Source: Catalinimonas alkaloidigena
Lineage (GTDB): Bacteria > Bacteroidota > Bacteroidia > Cytophagales > Cyclobacteriaceae
Assembly (NCBI RefSeq): GCF_029504655.1
Contig: NZ_JAQFIL010000001.1
Span: 5,399,001 to 5,463,000 of the forward strand
Direction of reading: 5' to 3'
Length of the DNA: 64,000 bases
Shown: in pieces, positions 24,587-34,477 of the stretch
Position numbering within the stretch: position 1 is the first letter of the stretch
Layout: every line of letters begins with the position of its first letter
The notes under the pieces: model-generated
Told to the model about the DNA's origin: nothing
The model's database searches: none
The model's input: the letters and a program-made list of their open reading frames with translations, nothing else
Translations under genes and position numbers: made by a program

Positions 24587-27500
24587 ATGACTGAGAACAT
24601 GAATAGCAAGAGAGCAAGTGTGTATGTATTGGAATTTTTATTTTGTTTGGTATCATTTTACGCGCATGCCCAATATTCAAACCTAAAATTTGAGGAGTTT
24701 TCTACCATGGAGGGACTATCCAGTAGTACGTGTCTGGAAGTTTTTCAGGATAGCGAGGGTTTTATATGGGTGGGTACTATAGATGGCCTCAACAAATATG
24801 ATGGTTACGGATTTGAGATTTTCCGGCCAGAAATAGGTAACCCAAAGTCCATCAGCAGCAACCGGGTCAGTTCTATTGCCGAAGATTCAGCCGGCAATCT
24901 CTGGATTGGCACCACCAATGGACTGAATGTATTTGATAAAGAACATAAGTCTTTTTACCGTATTAATTTACAGGATGCACCCAAAGGACGATATCTCATC
25001 AATACAGTCTTCTATGATAGTGCGAAAAACAAGCTGTGGGTAGGCACCAAAAATGGCCTCTATATGGCCACCCTTGTAAACTATGATACCCAGCGTGGAG
25101 AGTGGCCCGACTTCAGGCATTTTACCCACAGCAGTAAGAATGAGCAAACCATAGATCATAATGATATCTCCAGCATATTTGCTGACGCAGAAGGAAATAT
25201 CTGGGTAGGCAGCGCCGGAGAACACCTTAACCGTTATGTGGAGGAAAGCGAGACTTTTGAGCGTGTACTCATAGATGTAGGGGAAGCTTTTGAACTAGGT
25301 CATCTACCTAAAAGCGTATTGGTTGACGAAAATGATGATTTCTGGATTGGCAATGATCTGTCTAAACTGGTGTATTGGGATAGGGACCGCAATACATTTG
25401 AACTGATTTCTCCGGTAAAGCACCGCATCCCTATTTTTGATCTCTACCTTGATAAAAACAACAATAAATGGGTCGCTACTGATGGCTTCGGACTATATCT
25501 GCTGGATGAAAAAGGAAATGTCTTGCAGCATATTGAAAACGATCCGGAGGTACCCTTTTCTTTGCCTAATAACCAACCTTCAAAAATCCTTCAGGATGAT
25601 GAAGGTATCTTTTGGTTTGCTACTTACAATAAAGGCTTCGCTAAACTAGCACTGGCTAAATCTGAATTTGGTCATTATTTTTATAAATCAGGAACTACCG
25701 AAGGACTTAGTGCCAGAATCGCTCAATCCGTCATGCAGGATAAGAAGGGTAGGATCTGGATAGGTACTGATGGTGGAGGATTGAACTTATTTGAGGAAGA
25801 CTCTTTTACGTTCAGGCATTACCGTCACCAGCCTGCTGAGCGCAATACTTTAAGCTCAGACAAAATTCTTTTTCTTAAACAAAGTTATGATGGCTCTATC
25901 TGGGTATGTACCTGGGATGGTGGACTCAATAGGTTTTACCCGCAGACTAATAGCGTAAAACAGTTTAAACATAATCCCAACAGGCCAAATGGCATAGGAC
26001 AGAATACGGTTTGGTGCGCGGTAGAAGACAAACAGCACCGTTTGTGGGTGGGAACACAGACGGCTGGCTTAAACGTAAGAATACCTGAAACCGGAGAGTT
26101 TAAGCACTTCACACATCAAGCGCATGAAGCTGGCAGCATTTTAAGTAATTTTGTTTTTTCTCTGTTTATAGATACACAGCAACGACTGCTGATAGGAACC
26201 TCTGTAGGAGTCAGCGTTCTTGACCTTAAACAGCTGGAGGACAGAAAACCTGAGGATGTAGTATTTGAGACTGTAGATGAGACCGCAATACTAGGAAAGC
26301 GGATTAACTTTATTACTGAAGATCATGAACACAATATCTGGCTGGGTACAGATCTGGGCTTACATAAACTGAACGCTGACCTTCAGCTAATAAGGACATA
26401 TTCAGTCAAAGACGGACTCCCCAGCAATCTGATAATAGGAATACAGGAGGACAATCAGCATGATCTGTGGCTTACCACCAAAAGTGGCATATCTCGGCTG
26501 GATGTAAGTGAGAATAGCTTTGAAAATTTTAACGTAAACGATGGACTGCAGGGGATGGAGTTCCAGAGTAAATCCATCACCAAAACAGAGGATGGCCGTA
26601 TCATCGCAGGGGGCATCAATGGCTTCAATATATTTGACCCTACTGAAGTCGGGGACAACTATGAAAGCGTCCAGCCGGTAATCACCACGCTAAAGTTGTT
26701 TAACGAAGTGGTAAACGTGGGTGATACTATTGGAGATGAGGTCTTACTCAAAAAGAGTATAAATCAAACCAATGAACTGCTACTCAGGCATGATCAGGGT
26801 TACATCACTTTTGAGTATGTGGCATTGCATCTGCAAAACCCTGAGCGGGTCAAGTATGCGTACAGAATGGCAGGCCTGGAGAATGAGTTTGTTCATGATG
26901 GTAAATCCAGAGCAGCCAGTTATTCCGGTCTTGCTCCGGGAAGCTACACCTTTGAAGTAAAAGCCTACCTGGACGGAGACCTGAAAAATGCCAAAGAGGC
27001 CAGTATTAATATTCGTGTGTTGCCGCCCCTATGGAAAACATGGTGGGCCTATGTACTTTATGTCCTTGGCTTTTTCATACTTGCCTGGCTAGCCATCAGG
27101 TTCTATGTAAAAATTGTCAGAGAAGAAAAAGAGCATGAATTGGATCAGCTTAAACTTAAGTTCTTTATCAATGTTTCTCATGAGTTTAAAACTCCCCTGA
27201 CGCTGATTCTTAATCCTGTGGATAAGATTCTCTCTGCCTACAATGATCCGGAAGAAGTACGGGACTCAGCCCTGAGAATCCAAAGAAGTGCCAGAAGGCT
27301 ACTCAGCCTGATGAATCAACTTCTGGATTTCAGAAAGATGGATCTTGGAAAAACACCTTTAGAACTGGTAAAAGGCGACATCGCTAAATTTAGCAAAGAC
27401 ACTTTCCTCCTGTTTGAAGATCTGGCCCGAAGTAAGGCACTGGACTTTTGTTTTAAAAGTGCTTCAGAACCCATCATCGGGTATTTTGACCCGGATAAGG

Positions 27501-28744
27501 TGGAGAAAATATTGACCAACCTCTTGTCTAATGCCGTGAAGTTTACCGAGAGTGGAGGAAGCATCTCCATGATGGTAGGATCTAAAGTTAAAGGCAGAAA
27601 GGAGTATGCGGAAATAATCGTGAGCGATACCGGTATAGGATTTAAAAAAGAACAGTTGAAAGAAGTGTTCAACAGGTTTTTTCATGTGGATAGCTCTAAG
27701 ACCGGTACGGGTATTGGCCTTAATTTTACTAAGGGGCTGGTAGAAATTCATCATGGACAGATCATGGTGGAGAGCGAATACCAAAAAGGCAGTTCATTTA
27801 TTGTGCTTTTGCCCTTAAACAAAGGTGCTTATAAAGGAGTCCCTTTCAAAGAAATGCTAAGCACCGACCTGCAAGCAACAAATGCAATACGCTCTACAGA
27901 ATATGAGCTGGCGATTACCGACGGACAATACCATATAGACGAAGAGCTGGAAAATCAGGGCGACGCTAAAAGACCTACTGTGCTGATTGTAGACGACAAC
28001 AAAGAACTGCGGATGCACCTCCGAAAAGAGTTGCGGTCGCAGTACAAAGTCAGGGAAGCTGCCAACGGAAAAGAAGGCTTAGAGAAAATCCATAAGTTCT
28101 ATCCGGACATAGTAATCAGTGATGTGATGATGCCCAGCATGGAAATGCCGGAGATGGATGGCTTTGAAATGTGCCGCCAGGTAAAAACCAGGCTGGAGAC
28201 TTGTCACATTCCGGTAATTCTGCTCACCGCCCGAAGCCTGGAGGAAGATCGTATTGAAGGCTATGACACTGGTGCTGATGAGTATCTTCCCAAACCCTTT
28301 AACATAGGGGTGCTTAAAGCCCGGATAAACAATCTGCTAGAGAGTAAAAAGCGACTTAGAGAGAAGTTTTCGGCCTTAGGTGAGATGCTGCCCTCCAGTG
28401 AAGTAGCTAACAACACCCTTGACGAAGCCTTTCTGGATAAAGTCACTAAAGTCATTCTGGACAATATCAGTGATCAGGATTTCAGGCTGGAACAACTTCT
28501 GCAGGAAGTCGGTATGAGCCGCTCCCAATTTTACAGAAAAATCAACTCCCTTACCGGCAAAAACCCAAGTCATTTTATCAGGATCATCCGACTCAGATAT
28601 GCTTTAGACTTACTCAAAAAAAATCAATATTCCATCAAGGAGATTGCTTACCTGTCGGGCTTCAATTCCTCAGCTTATTTTACCAAATCCTTCAGGGAGC
28701 ACTTTGGCAAAGCACCCAATCAGTATTATTCTGAAATTCAATAA
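24587..28744 (+). CDS. Hybrid two-component system sensor/regulator (HTCS)
   Basis: 1385 residues. Signal peptide (SFYAHAQ); periplasmic two-bladed propeller sensor built of Reg_prop repeats (DSAGNLWIGTTNGLNVFD, DAEGNIWVGSAG and others) to about 740; Y_Y_Y domain to about 812; transmembrane segment at about 818-840; histidine kinase with the phospho-His near 865 (FFINVSHEFKTPL) and ATPase motifs NLLSNAVKF, SDTGIGF and GTGIGLNF; receiver domain from about 1130 (LIVDDNKE, phospho-Asp in VISDVMMP near 1176, LPKPFN); AraC-type DNA-binding domain from about 1285 to the end (IKEIAYLSGFNSSAYFTKSF). All key residues are present. It should bind a breakdown oligosaccharide and switch on the plus-strand SusC/SusD and lyase genes that follow. 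Confidence 0.97.
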   Translation: MTENMNSKRASVYVLEFLFCLVSFYAHAQYSNLKFEEFSTMEGLSSSTCLEVFQDSEGFIWVGTIDGLNKYDGYGFEIFRPEIGNPKSISSNRVSSIAEDSAGNLWIGTTNGLNVFDKEHKSFYRINLQDAPKGRYLINTVFYDSAKNKLWVGTKNGLYMATLVNYDTQRGEWPDFRHFTHSSKNEQTIDHNDISSIFADAEGNIWVGSAGEHLNRYVEESETFERVLIDVGEAFELGHLPKSVLVDENDDFWIGNDLSKLVYWDRDRNTFELISPVKHRIPIFDLYLDKNNNKWVATDGFGLYLLDEKGNVLQHIENDPEVPFSLPNNQPSKILQDDEGIFWFATYNKGFAKLALAKSEFGHYFYKSGTTEGLSARIAQSVMQDKKGRIWIGTDGGGLNLFEEDSFTFRHYRHQPAERNTLSSDKILFLKQSYDGSIWVCTWDGGLNRFYPQTNSVKQFKHNPNRPNGIGQNTVWCAVEDKQHRLWVGTQTAGLNVRIPETGEFKHFTHQAHEAGSILSNFVFSLFIDTQQRLLIGTSVGVSVLDLKQLEDRKPEDVVFETVDETAILGKRINFITEDHEHNIWLGTDLGLHKLNADLQLIRTYSVKDGLPSNLIIGIQEDNQHDLWLTTKSGISRLDVSENSFENFNVNDGLQGMEFQSKSITKTEDGRIIAGGINGFNIFDPTEVGDNYESVQPVITTLKLFNEVVNVGDTIGDEVLLKKSINQTNELLLRHDQGYITFEYVALHLQNPERVKYAYRMAGLENEFVHDGKSRAASYSGLAPGSYTFEVKAYLDGDLKNAKEASINIRVLPPLWKTWWAYVLYVLGFFILAWLAIRFYVKIVREEKEHELDQLKLKFFINVSHEFKTPLTLILNPVDKILSAYNDPEEVRDSALRIQRSARRLLSLMNQLLDFRKMDLGKTPLELVKGDIAKFSKDTFLLFEDLARSKALDFCFKSASEPIIGYFDPDKVEKILTNLLSNAVKFTESGGSISMMVGSKVKGRKEYAEIIVSDTGIGFKKEQLKEVFNRFFHVDSSKTGTGIGLNFTKGLVEIHHGQIMVESEYQKGSSFIVLLPLNKGAYKGVPFKEMLSTDLQATNAIRSTEYELAITDGQYHIDEELENQGDAKRPTVLIVDDNKELRMHLRKELRSQYKVREAANGKEGLEKIHKFYPDIVISDVMMPSMEMPEMDGFEMCRQVKTRLETCHIPVILLTARSLEEDRIEGYDTGADEYLPKPFNIGVLKARINNLLESKKRLREKFSALGEMLPSSEVANNTLDEAFLDKVTKVILDNISDQDFRLEQLLQEVGMSRSQFYRKINSLTGKNPSHFIRIIRLRYALDLLKKNQYSIKEIAYLSGFNSSAYFTKSFREHFGKAPNQYYSEIQ

Positions 28745-29078
28745 TTGGTAGCAAAACTCTCCTAAAATGCGTTTTTAGCATTATCAAAAGCAAAATGAAA
28801 CATGGTTTATCAGTTTTGAATCATAATTCATACTCCCGTTTGATTCTTTCCTGTACATTGCCAGTATGCTTTTACCCGGGAAACACAAGCAATTTTTTCT
28901 TTGAAAATGATGTCAAACAAAACCTAAACCTATGTCTGTGAATCTATCACCCACAATTCATTTTGCCAATCTGGCTGAAATTTTTACTGCTCGGTGAGCA
29001 AGCCCTCTGCCTTTACAAGCGCAGGAGATGAGCTAATATTTTTGCTTTATTGAATTTACAACTAATCTAAAACTACAT
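28745..29078. other. Intergenic region, 334 bp, upstream of the central SusC gene
   Basis: Expected place for the HTCS binding site and the promoter of the central operon. A -7-like TATTTTTG is found at 29037-29044. No direct repeat that would clearly mark the regulator site was seen. Confidence 0.45.
29012..29044 (+). promoter_or_regulatory. Candidate Bacteroidota-type promoter
   Basis: TATTTTTG at 29037-29044 fits the Bacteroidota -7 consensus TAnnTTTG; TTTA at 29012-29015, 21 nt before it, is one mismatch from the -33 TTTG. It is 35 bp before the SusC start. Confidence 0.4.
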
Positions 29079-32000
29079 ATGAGATTACGATATTTACAAA
29101 ATAAGCACTGGAAGATAGTGCTTACTGCAACCGCTATGCTCTTACTGGTGAATATGCATGCCTTTGCCCAGGAACAAACAATATCAGGAAAAGTAAATGA
29201 TGAAAATGGTGATGGCCTGCCGGGAGTAAACATACTGGTAAAAGGAACTACCGTAGGCACCGTAACTGACATTGATGGTAATTATAAACTTACCGTCAGT
29301 GAGAATGCGAGCACATTGGTATTTTCATCCATCGGGTTCACTTCAGAAGAAACAGCCATAGATGGCCGGTCTGTTATCAATGTAGAATTGCTTCCCGATG
29401 TACAGTCGCTATCTGAAGTCGTGGTGGTAGGTTACGGTACCCAAAAGAAAACCACACTTACCGGCTCCATCTCCCAGGTATCGGGAGAAGTACTGCAGAC
29501 AAAAGGGACTTCCAGTGCTGCCCAGTCCTTGCAGGGGGAAGTGCCGGGCGTAGTAGTAACCCGTACTTCTTCTCGTCCGGGGCAGGAAGGCCTGGATATC
29601 AAGATTCGTGGTGATATTTCCGTTAATGGTGTTTCTCCACTCGTCGTATTAGATGGGCTGATCATACCCGAATGGCAGCTTTCTACGATTAACCCCAACG
29701 ATATTGAATCAATCTCAGTATTGAAGGATGCAGCGGCCGCCATTTATGGAACCCGTGCTGCCGGAGGGGTGATCCTGGTAACTACCAAAAAAGGAAAACA
29801 AGGTAAGGTTCAAGTAGACTACAGTGGCCAGTATCAGTTGAACTTTGCCAACGATTATCCTCTTGCAAATCTGAACGAGTGGGCTCAGTTATGGCTGGAA
29901 GCGGGTGATAATGACAATATATTTTACCGGGATGCAGATGGCAATGAGGTAGAGGCCGCTTCTAATTACCGTTTCTTTACGCGTGACGAACTGGTATCCA
30001 TCATTGATGGTAGCATGCCTATGGCCCCTGAGTCCTATTTCTGGCTTGGGCAGGATCGTCATTTAGCCGATGTTAACCAATATGATGCCGTATATGGTAC
30101 TACATCATCTCAAAGACATAACCTTTCTCTTTCGGGAGGAAATGAAAGCGTAGTATACAGAACTTCTTTTGGCTATAATAATGAGCGCTCACCTATTGAT
30201 TTCGTGTACGATGGTGCTAAAAGGTTTAATTTCCGCACCAATCTGTCGTATCAAGTAAATGATATGCTAAGCTCTGATTTTAGCGTTTCTTATGACGACC
30301 GATTAATTGATGGCCCGTTGCAGGGCGTTGGTGAAGGCGTACAGGACATGTACATATTCCCGATGTACAACCCTCTGGGACAGTATTATGATACCTTTGG
30401 AGGCAACAATATGCTGGCGAAACTGGATGAAGGTGGCCGGGTCAACACCAGAGATAAAATATTGCGTTTAGGAGGTAAATTAAATCTGGATTTAGACAAA
30501 CATGTCAAAGGCCTCTCTTTTAGTTATGATGTCAATGTAGGACTGCGCAACACTGAAAGAAAGGAAAGAAAGACCTCTGTCACCATGTACGATTGGGAAG
30601 GAAACGTTTCTTATACTCCCACCACTTTATTAAATTCCTTCGTCAAGCTCTACCAAACAGAAGATGTAACCCTCATGCATGCTCTACAGGGCAACTACCG
30701 TTTTTCATTGGGTAAAAATAATTTTGGCCTGACAGTAGGAGCTACCGCGCAAAAGGATGAAGATACGAGAAACTTCATGTCTCGTTCCAATATGGCATCT
30801 GACGAACTTGACCATATCAATACAGGAGATATCACCACGGCGGTAAATGGAGGGTCCGTAACGAACTCCAATGGAAACAGATTCAATACAGGAAGTTCAA
30901 CAATTGGTTTGGTTTCTTACCTGGGTAGATTGAACTATGATTATAATGGCATCTACCTCTTTGAGGCATTAGCTCGCCGGGATGGTTCTTCACGATTGCA
31001 CCCTGACTTCAGATGGAAGAATTTCTACGGCGCTTCCGCCGGTATCCGTCTTTCAGAAATGCGCTTTATGCAGGAGGGCTTCTTCGATAATTTGAAATTG
31101 AGGGCCTCTTATGGTGAAACCGGCTCGGTTACGGGTATTGGTGCCTATGACTATATTTCTAATATGGGCGCGGGTTCTACTATATTTGGTGCCCCTCCTT
31201 CATTGGTAAATACGGCATGGATTTCCGGTATCACCACTACAAACCGTACCTGGGAACGGGTGAGCACCATCAACACTGCCATTGACTTTACCATCTTAAA
31301 CAACCGCTTGAACGGTACAGCAGAGTATTTTATTCGCGAAAATAACGATATGCTGGTGAATATCACTTACCCGCTGGTACTAGGGGCTAATGCCCCCAAA
31401 ACCAATAGTGGTGACTTTACCACCAAAGGCTGGGAAGTCTCATTGAACTGGAATGATCGGGTGGGTTCCTTTAACTACAACATTGGATTAATGGCCTGGG
31501 ACAGCCGCAGTGAAGTGAGCCGTATGGAAGGCGCAAATACGATATTGAGGGGGTTAAACTCAGTAAGTGATGGTGAGATTATCGAGGGAAAACCACTCAA
31601 TCCCATTTATACTTACGTAACCGATGGAATTCTTACGACTGAGGAAGAGGTGCTTGACTACTATAATCAATATGGTTTTGCGAGCTTAGATGATCAGAAT
31701 AGCATGAAGTCCGGAACCATCCTTCCTCAGTACAGGAGTCCTGACCGTCTTGTGCCCGGAACAGTAAAGCGTGTAGATGTAAACGAAGATGGTGTGATCA
31801 ACGAAGACGATCTGGTTTATTTTGGTGATGCCAATCCTCACTATAGCTTTGGCATCCGGCTGGGAGCTCAATGGAAGGGCTTTGATTTTAGCGCGTTCTT
31901 CCAGGGAGTAGCCCGGCAAAATATATTGCGCGAAGGAGGACTGGCTTTCCCTTTCAGCAGATGGTGGATGAACCAAAATAGTGCTTTCCTCGGGCAAACC

Positions 32001-32330
32001 TGGTCGGAAGACAATCGTGATGCCCCCTGGCCGGCCATCTTCTATAATGGCCATAGAAAAAACTGGAACTACGGACATCCCAATGATATCAATGTTGTCA
32101 AAGCTTCTTACCTGAGGGCCAAAGTGCTATCGCTGGGGTATACACTTCCTCAGGACCTGATTTCCCGAGCAGGTATAGACAGGGTACGCTTTTCGCTAAC
32201 GGCTAACGATTTGTTCGTGATCTCCAATGTAAAAGACGGAATGGATCCCGAGCAAAAAAGTAGTGCCCACCAGGGTGACACCGTCCCTTACGTTTCAACA
32301 CTGATTTTTGGATTTGAACTTACATTTTAA
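29079..32330 (+). CDS. SusC-like TonB-dependent receptor without STN domain (central arm)
   Basis: 1083 residues. Signal peptide ending at HAFAQ; carboxypeptidase-like domain at about 30-105 (GVNILVKGTTVGTVTDIDG); TonB box and plug from SLSEVVVVGYGTQKKTTLTG; beta-barrel ending LIFGFELTF. The STN domain seen in the other two SusC proteins is missing, which fits control by the HTCS just upstream and not by a FecI/FecR pair. It imports glycan fragments across the outer membrane. Followed after 8 bp by its SusD partner. Confidence 0.96.
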   Translation: MRLRYLQNKHWKIVLTATAMLLLVNMHAFAQEQTISGKVNDENGDGLPGVNILVKGTTVGTVTDIDGNYKLTVSENASTLVFSSIGFTSEETAIDGRSVINVELLPDVQSLSEVVVVGYGTQKKTTLTGSISQVSGEVLQTKGTSSAAQSLQGEVPGVVVTRTSSRPGQEGLDIKIRGDISVNGVSPLVVLDGLIIPEWQLSTINPNDIESISVLKDAAAAIYGTRAAGGVILVTTKKGKQGKVQVDYSGQYQLNFANDYPLANLNEWAQLWLEAGDNDNIFYRDADGNEVEAASNYRFFTRDELVSIIDGSMPMAPESYFWLGQDRHLADVNQYDAVYGTTSSQRHNLSLSGGNESVVYRTSFGYNNERSPIDFVYDGAKRFNFRTNLSYQVNDMLSSDFSVSYDDRLIDGPLQGVGEGVQDMYIFPMYNPLGQYYDTFGGNNMLAKLDEGGRVNTRDKILRLGGKLNLDLDKHVKGLSFSYDVNVGLRNTERKERKTSVTMYDWEGNVSYTPTTLLNSFVKLYQTEDVTLMHALQGNYRFSLGKNNFGLTVGATAQKDEDTRNFMSRSNMASDELDHINTGDITTAVNGGSVTNSNGNRFNTGSSTIGLVSYLGRLNYDYNGIYLFEALARRDGSSRLHPDFRWKNFYGASAGIRLSEMRFMQEGFFDNLKLRASYGETGSVTGIGAYDYISNMGAGSTIFGAPPSLVNTAWISGITTTNRTWERVSTINTAIDFTILNNRLNGTAEYFIRENNDMLVNITYPLVLGANAPKTNSGDFTTKGWEVSLNWNDRVGSFNYNIGLMAWDSRSEVSRMEGANTILRGLNSVSDGEIIEGKPLNPIYTYVTDGILTTEEEVLDYYNQYGFASLDDQNSMKSGTILPQYRSPDRLVPGTVKRVDVNEDGVINEDDLVYFGDANPHYSFGIRLGAQWKGFDFSAFFQGVARQNILREGGLAFPFSRWWMNQNSAFLGQTWSEDNRDAPWPAIFYNGHRKNWNYGHPNDINVVKASYLRAKVLSLGYTLPQDLISRAGIDRVRFSLTANDLFVISNVKDGMDPEQKSSAHQGDTVPYVSTLIFGFELTF

Positions 32331-32338
32331 TTGTGGCT

Positions 32339-34240
32339 ATGAATATCTTAGATACGAAATACAGAAACATACTGACTAAAGTATTTTGTCTGACTATACT
32401 ATCATGCTTTACGCTGAGTAGCTGCGAAGATTACCTGGACCAGCTACCACAGGATGTGGTAAGTGAAGTGATCTACTACCAGACGCCTGAGCAGTTTACG
32501 ACCGCTTCCAATTACTTCTACACCCGCTTAGGTTTTTTTGATGGTGATGAACAGTCAGACTTATCAAATAACATGGGAGATGAAAATAATTATGCCCATG
32601 GTAACACCATTGTGCCTACTACAGATCCCGTTTGGAATGATAACTACTCGAGCCTCAGGCCCATCAATCAACTGATTGAAAAAGCAGAAGAATATAGCGG
32701 CGAACCCGCAGATATTGAGGTGCCTGTTGCTACTGCACATTTTTTCAGAGCCTGGCATTATTATCTGCTGCTGAGGCGCTATGGCGGAGTGCCTATCGTT
32801 ACCCGCGCCCTGGAAGTAACTTCTGAAGAGCTGTATGGTTCCCGGAACAGTCGCTATGAGGTCGTAGATCAGATGCTCAAAGACCTGGACGTAGCCATCA
32901 GTGGCTTGCCATCGCACAACGCGCTTAGTGCTGAGGATCAGGGCAAACTTACGCTGGAAGCAGCCAAATCTTTCAAAGCAAGGGTATTGCTGTACGAAGC
33001 CACCTGGGAAAAGTATGTGGGCAGCGCTACCGATGGGGATGGCACTACCGTAGGAGCGGGCTCTGCCAAGCCTTCAGGCTACCCTGGCGTTACGGAGATG
33101 TTAACAGAAGCCAAACAGCAGGCGCTGGAGGTGATGAACAGTGGCGCTTATGAGCTATGGGATTATCGCGAAGAAATAGGCGAAGACCATCTTTTCTATC
33201 TGTTTAACCTGGAAGAAGGCGGGTCAAACCCAGCCGGACTCACCAAGGCAGATAACAAAGAGTTTATTTTTCAGACGGTATATGACTTTAACTACAGGAA
33301 AATCAACCAAAACTTAACGCATGCCAAGCCGCATACTCCTACCAGGAAGCTGATGGATATGTATCTATGCACTGACGGCCTTCCTGTACAGTTTTCGGCA
33401 GATTTTGAGGGCTATTCTACCATGACTTCAGAGTTTCAGAATCGTGACCTTCGCCTGAAAGGTCTGGTAAAAGAACCTTTGGAGGAATATTGGGGCTGGG
33501 GTGCTGCTACCCAGGGTGGCGGTGCTCAATACGGTACTGATTTTGATGAAAGCGGGATAGAGTTTGACTATCGCTATGTACCCCAACTGGTATCTCCGGG
33601 TAACCCACGAAATATCGGGTATCAGGGCCGTAAATTTACCACCGAACACCGATTACGAGAAACGAGAGAGGAGTCATACAACTACCCCCTCCTCCGCTAC
33701 GCAGAAGTGCTGCTGATATACGCGGAAGCTACTTGCGAATTAGGAGAAGGAAGCATTTCAGATGCTGATCTGGATATGTCGATCAACAAAATCCGGGAGC
33801 GGTCTGGGGTTGCCCCCCTGACCAATGCCTTGATCGCGCCCTACGGAGATTTGAGCATGCTGGGTGAAATCCACCGGGAACGTGCTATTGAGCTTTTTGG
33901 TGAAGATTTCCGCTTTGATGACCTGAAGCGCTGGAATATTGCTCCCGAAGAACTGAATAATAACGTATGTGTTAATTATATTGAAGGCACGGAATTTGAA
34001 ACTGCTGAAAATCCCTTAAATCCCGGCACAAAAATCTTTGCTGAGGGTGTCTGGCCTTACGGGCTCACCACCACAGAACAAAGTGTCTCAAGTTATGCAG
34101 GCATTGCCAACCATAAGCCCGGTGCTTTGATTATTGATGCGGCAGGGAACCGCAGTTTCAAACTGCAGAATTACCTGGATCCAATTCCTAAAAATCAATT
34201 AGATATCAATGAAAACTTGCTGCAAAATCCTGGCTGGTAA
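32339..34240 (+). CDS. SusD/RagB-family glycan-binding lipoprotein (central arm)
   Basis: 633 residues from the ATG at 32339; a GTG at 32333 gives two more residues. The lipobox is TLSSC, followed by EDYLDQLPQDVVSE. SusD hallmarks are AHFFRAWHYYLLLRRYGGVP, LLRYAEVLLIYAEATCELG, RAIELFGEDFRFDDLKRWN and the end LLQNPGW. At over 630 residues it is longer than the other two SusD proteins here (about 500), with extra segments in the middle, so its binding site is probably different. Last gene before a strong hairpin at 34352-34387. Confidence 0.95.
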   Translation: MNILDTKYRNILTKVFCLTILSCFTLSSCEDYLDQLPQDVVSEVIYYQTPEQFTTASNYFYTRLGFFDGDEQSDLSNNMGDENNYAHGNTIVPTTDPVWNDNYSSLRPINQLIEKAEEYSGEPADIEVPVATAHFFRAWHYYLLLRRYGGVPIVTRALEVTSEELYGSRNSRYEVVDQMLKDLDVAISGLPSHNALSAEDQGKLTLEAAKSFKARVLLYEATWEKYVGSATDGDGTTVGAGSAKPSGYPGVTEMLTEAKQQALEVMNSGAYELWDYREEIGEDHLFYLFNLEEGGSNPAGLTKADNKEFIFQTVYDFNYRKINQNLTHAKPHTPTRKLMDMYLCTDGLPVQFSADFEGYSTMTSEFQNRDLRLKGLVKEPLEEYWGWGAATQGGGAQYGTDFDESGIEFDYRYVPQLVSPGNPRNIGYQGRKFTTEHRLRETREESYNYPLLRYAEVLLIYAEATCELGEGSISDADLDMSINKIRERSGVAPLTNALIAPYGDLSMLGEIHRERAIELFGEDFRFDDLKRWNIAPEELNNNVCVNYIEGTEFETAENPLNPGTKIFAEGVWPYGLTTTEQSVSSYAGIANHKPGALIIDAAGNRSFKLQNYLDPIPKNQLDINENLLQNPGW

Positions 34241-34351
34241 AATAATCGCAAGCTTTAGTGAGATGTACTTGTCACGGTAGGGCCAAGTGAATCCTAACCC
34301 CATAACTTAAATAAAATAGCGCATAGGAAATGCCCTTATGTTTTTAATAAT

Positions 34352-34387
34352 GGCCGGCAGTATTATTTTACAGTACTGCCGGCCTTT
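34352..34387 (+). terminator. Hairpin after the central SusC/SusD pair
   Basis: Perfect 11-bp stem (GGCCGGCAGTA/TACTGCCGGCC) with an 11-nt loop and only a short T-run. It lies 112 bp after the SusD stop and may cause partial termination, so that receptor genes are expressed more than the lyase genes downstream. Confidence 0.65.
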
Positions 34388-34477
34388 GCTTTAATGAATT
34401 ATCATGAGATATTCCGGTAATCGTTGTAGCAATACAGCAAAGTGATTTATCAACCTAAAGATGTACTCAAAGAGAAA

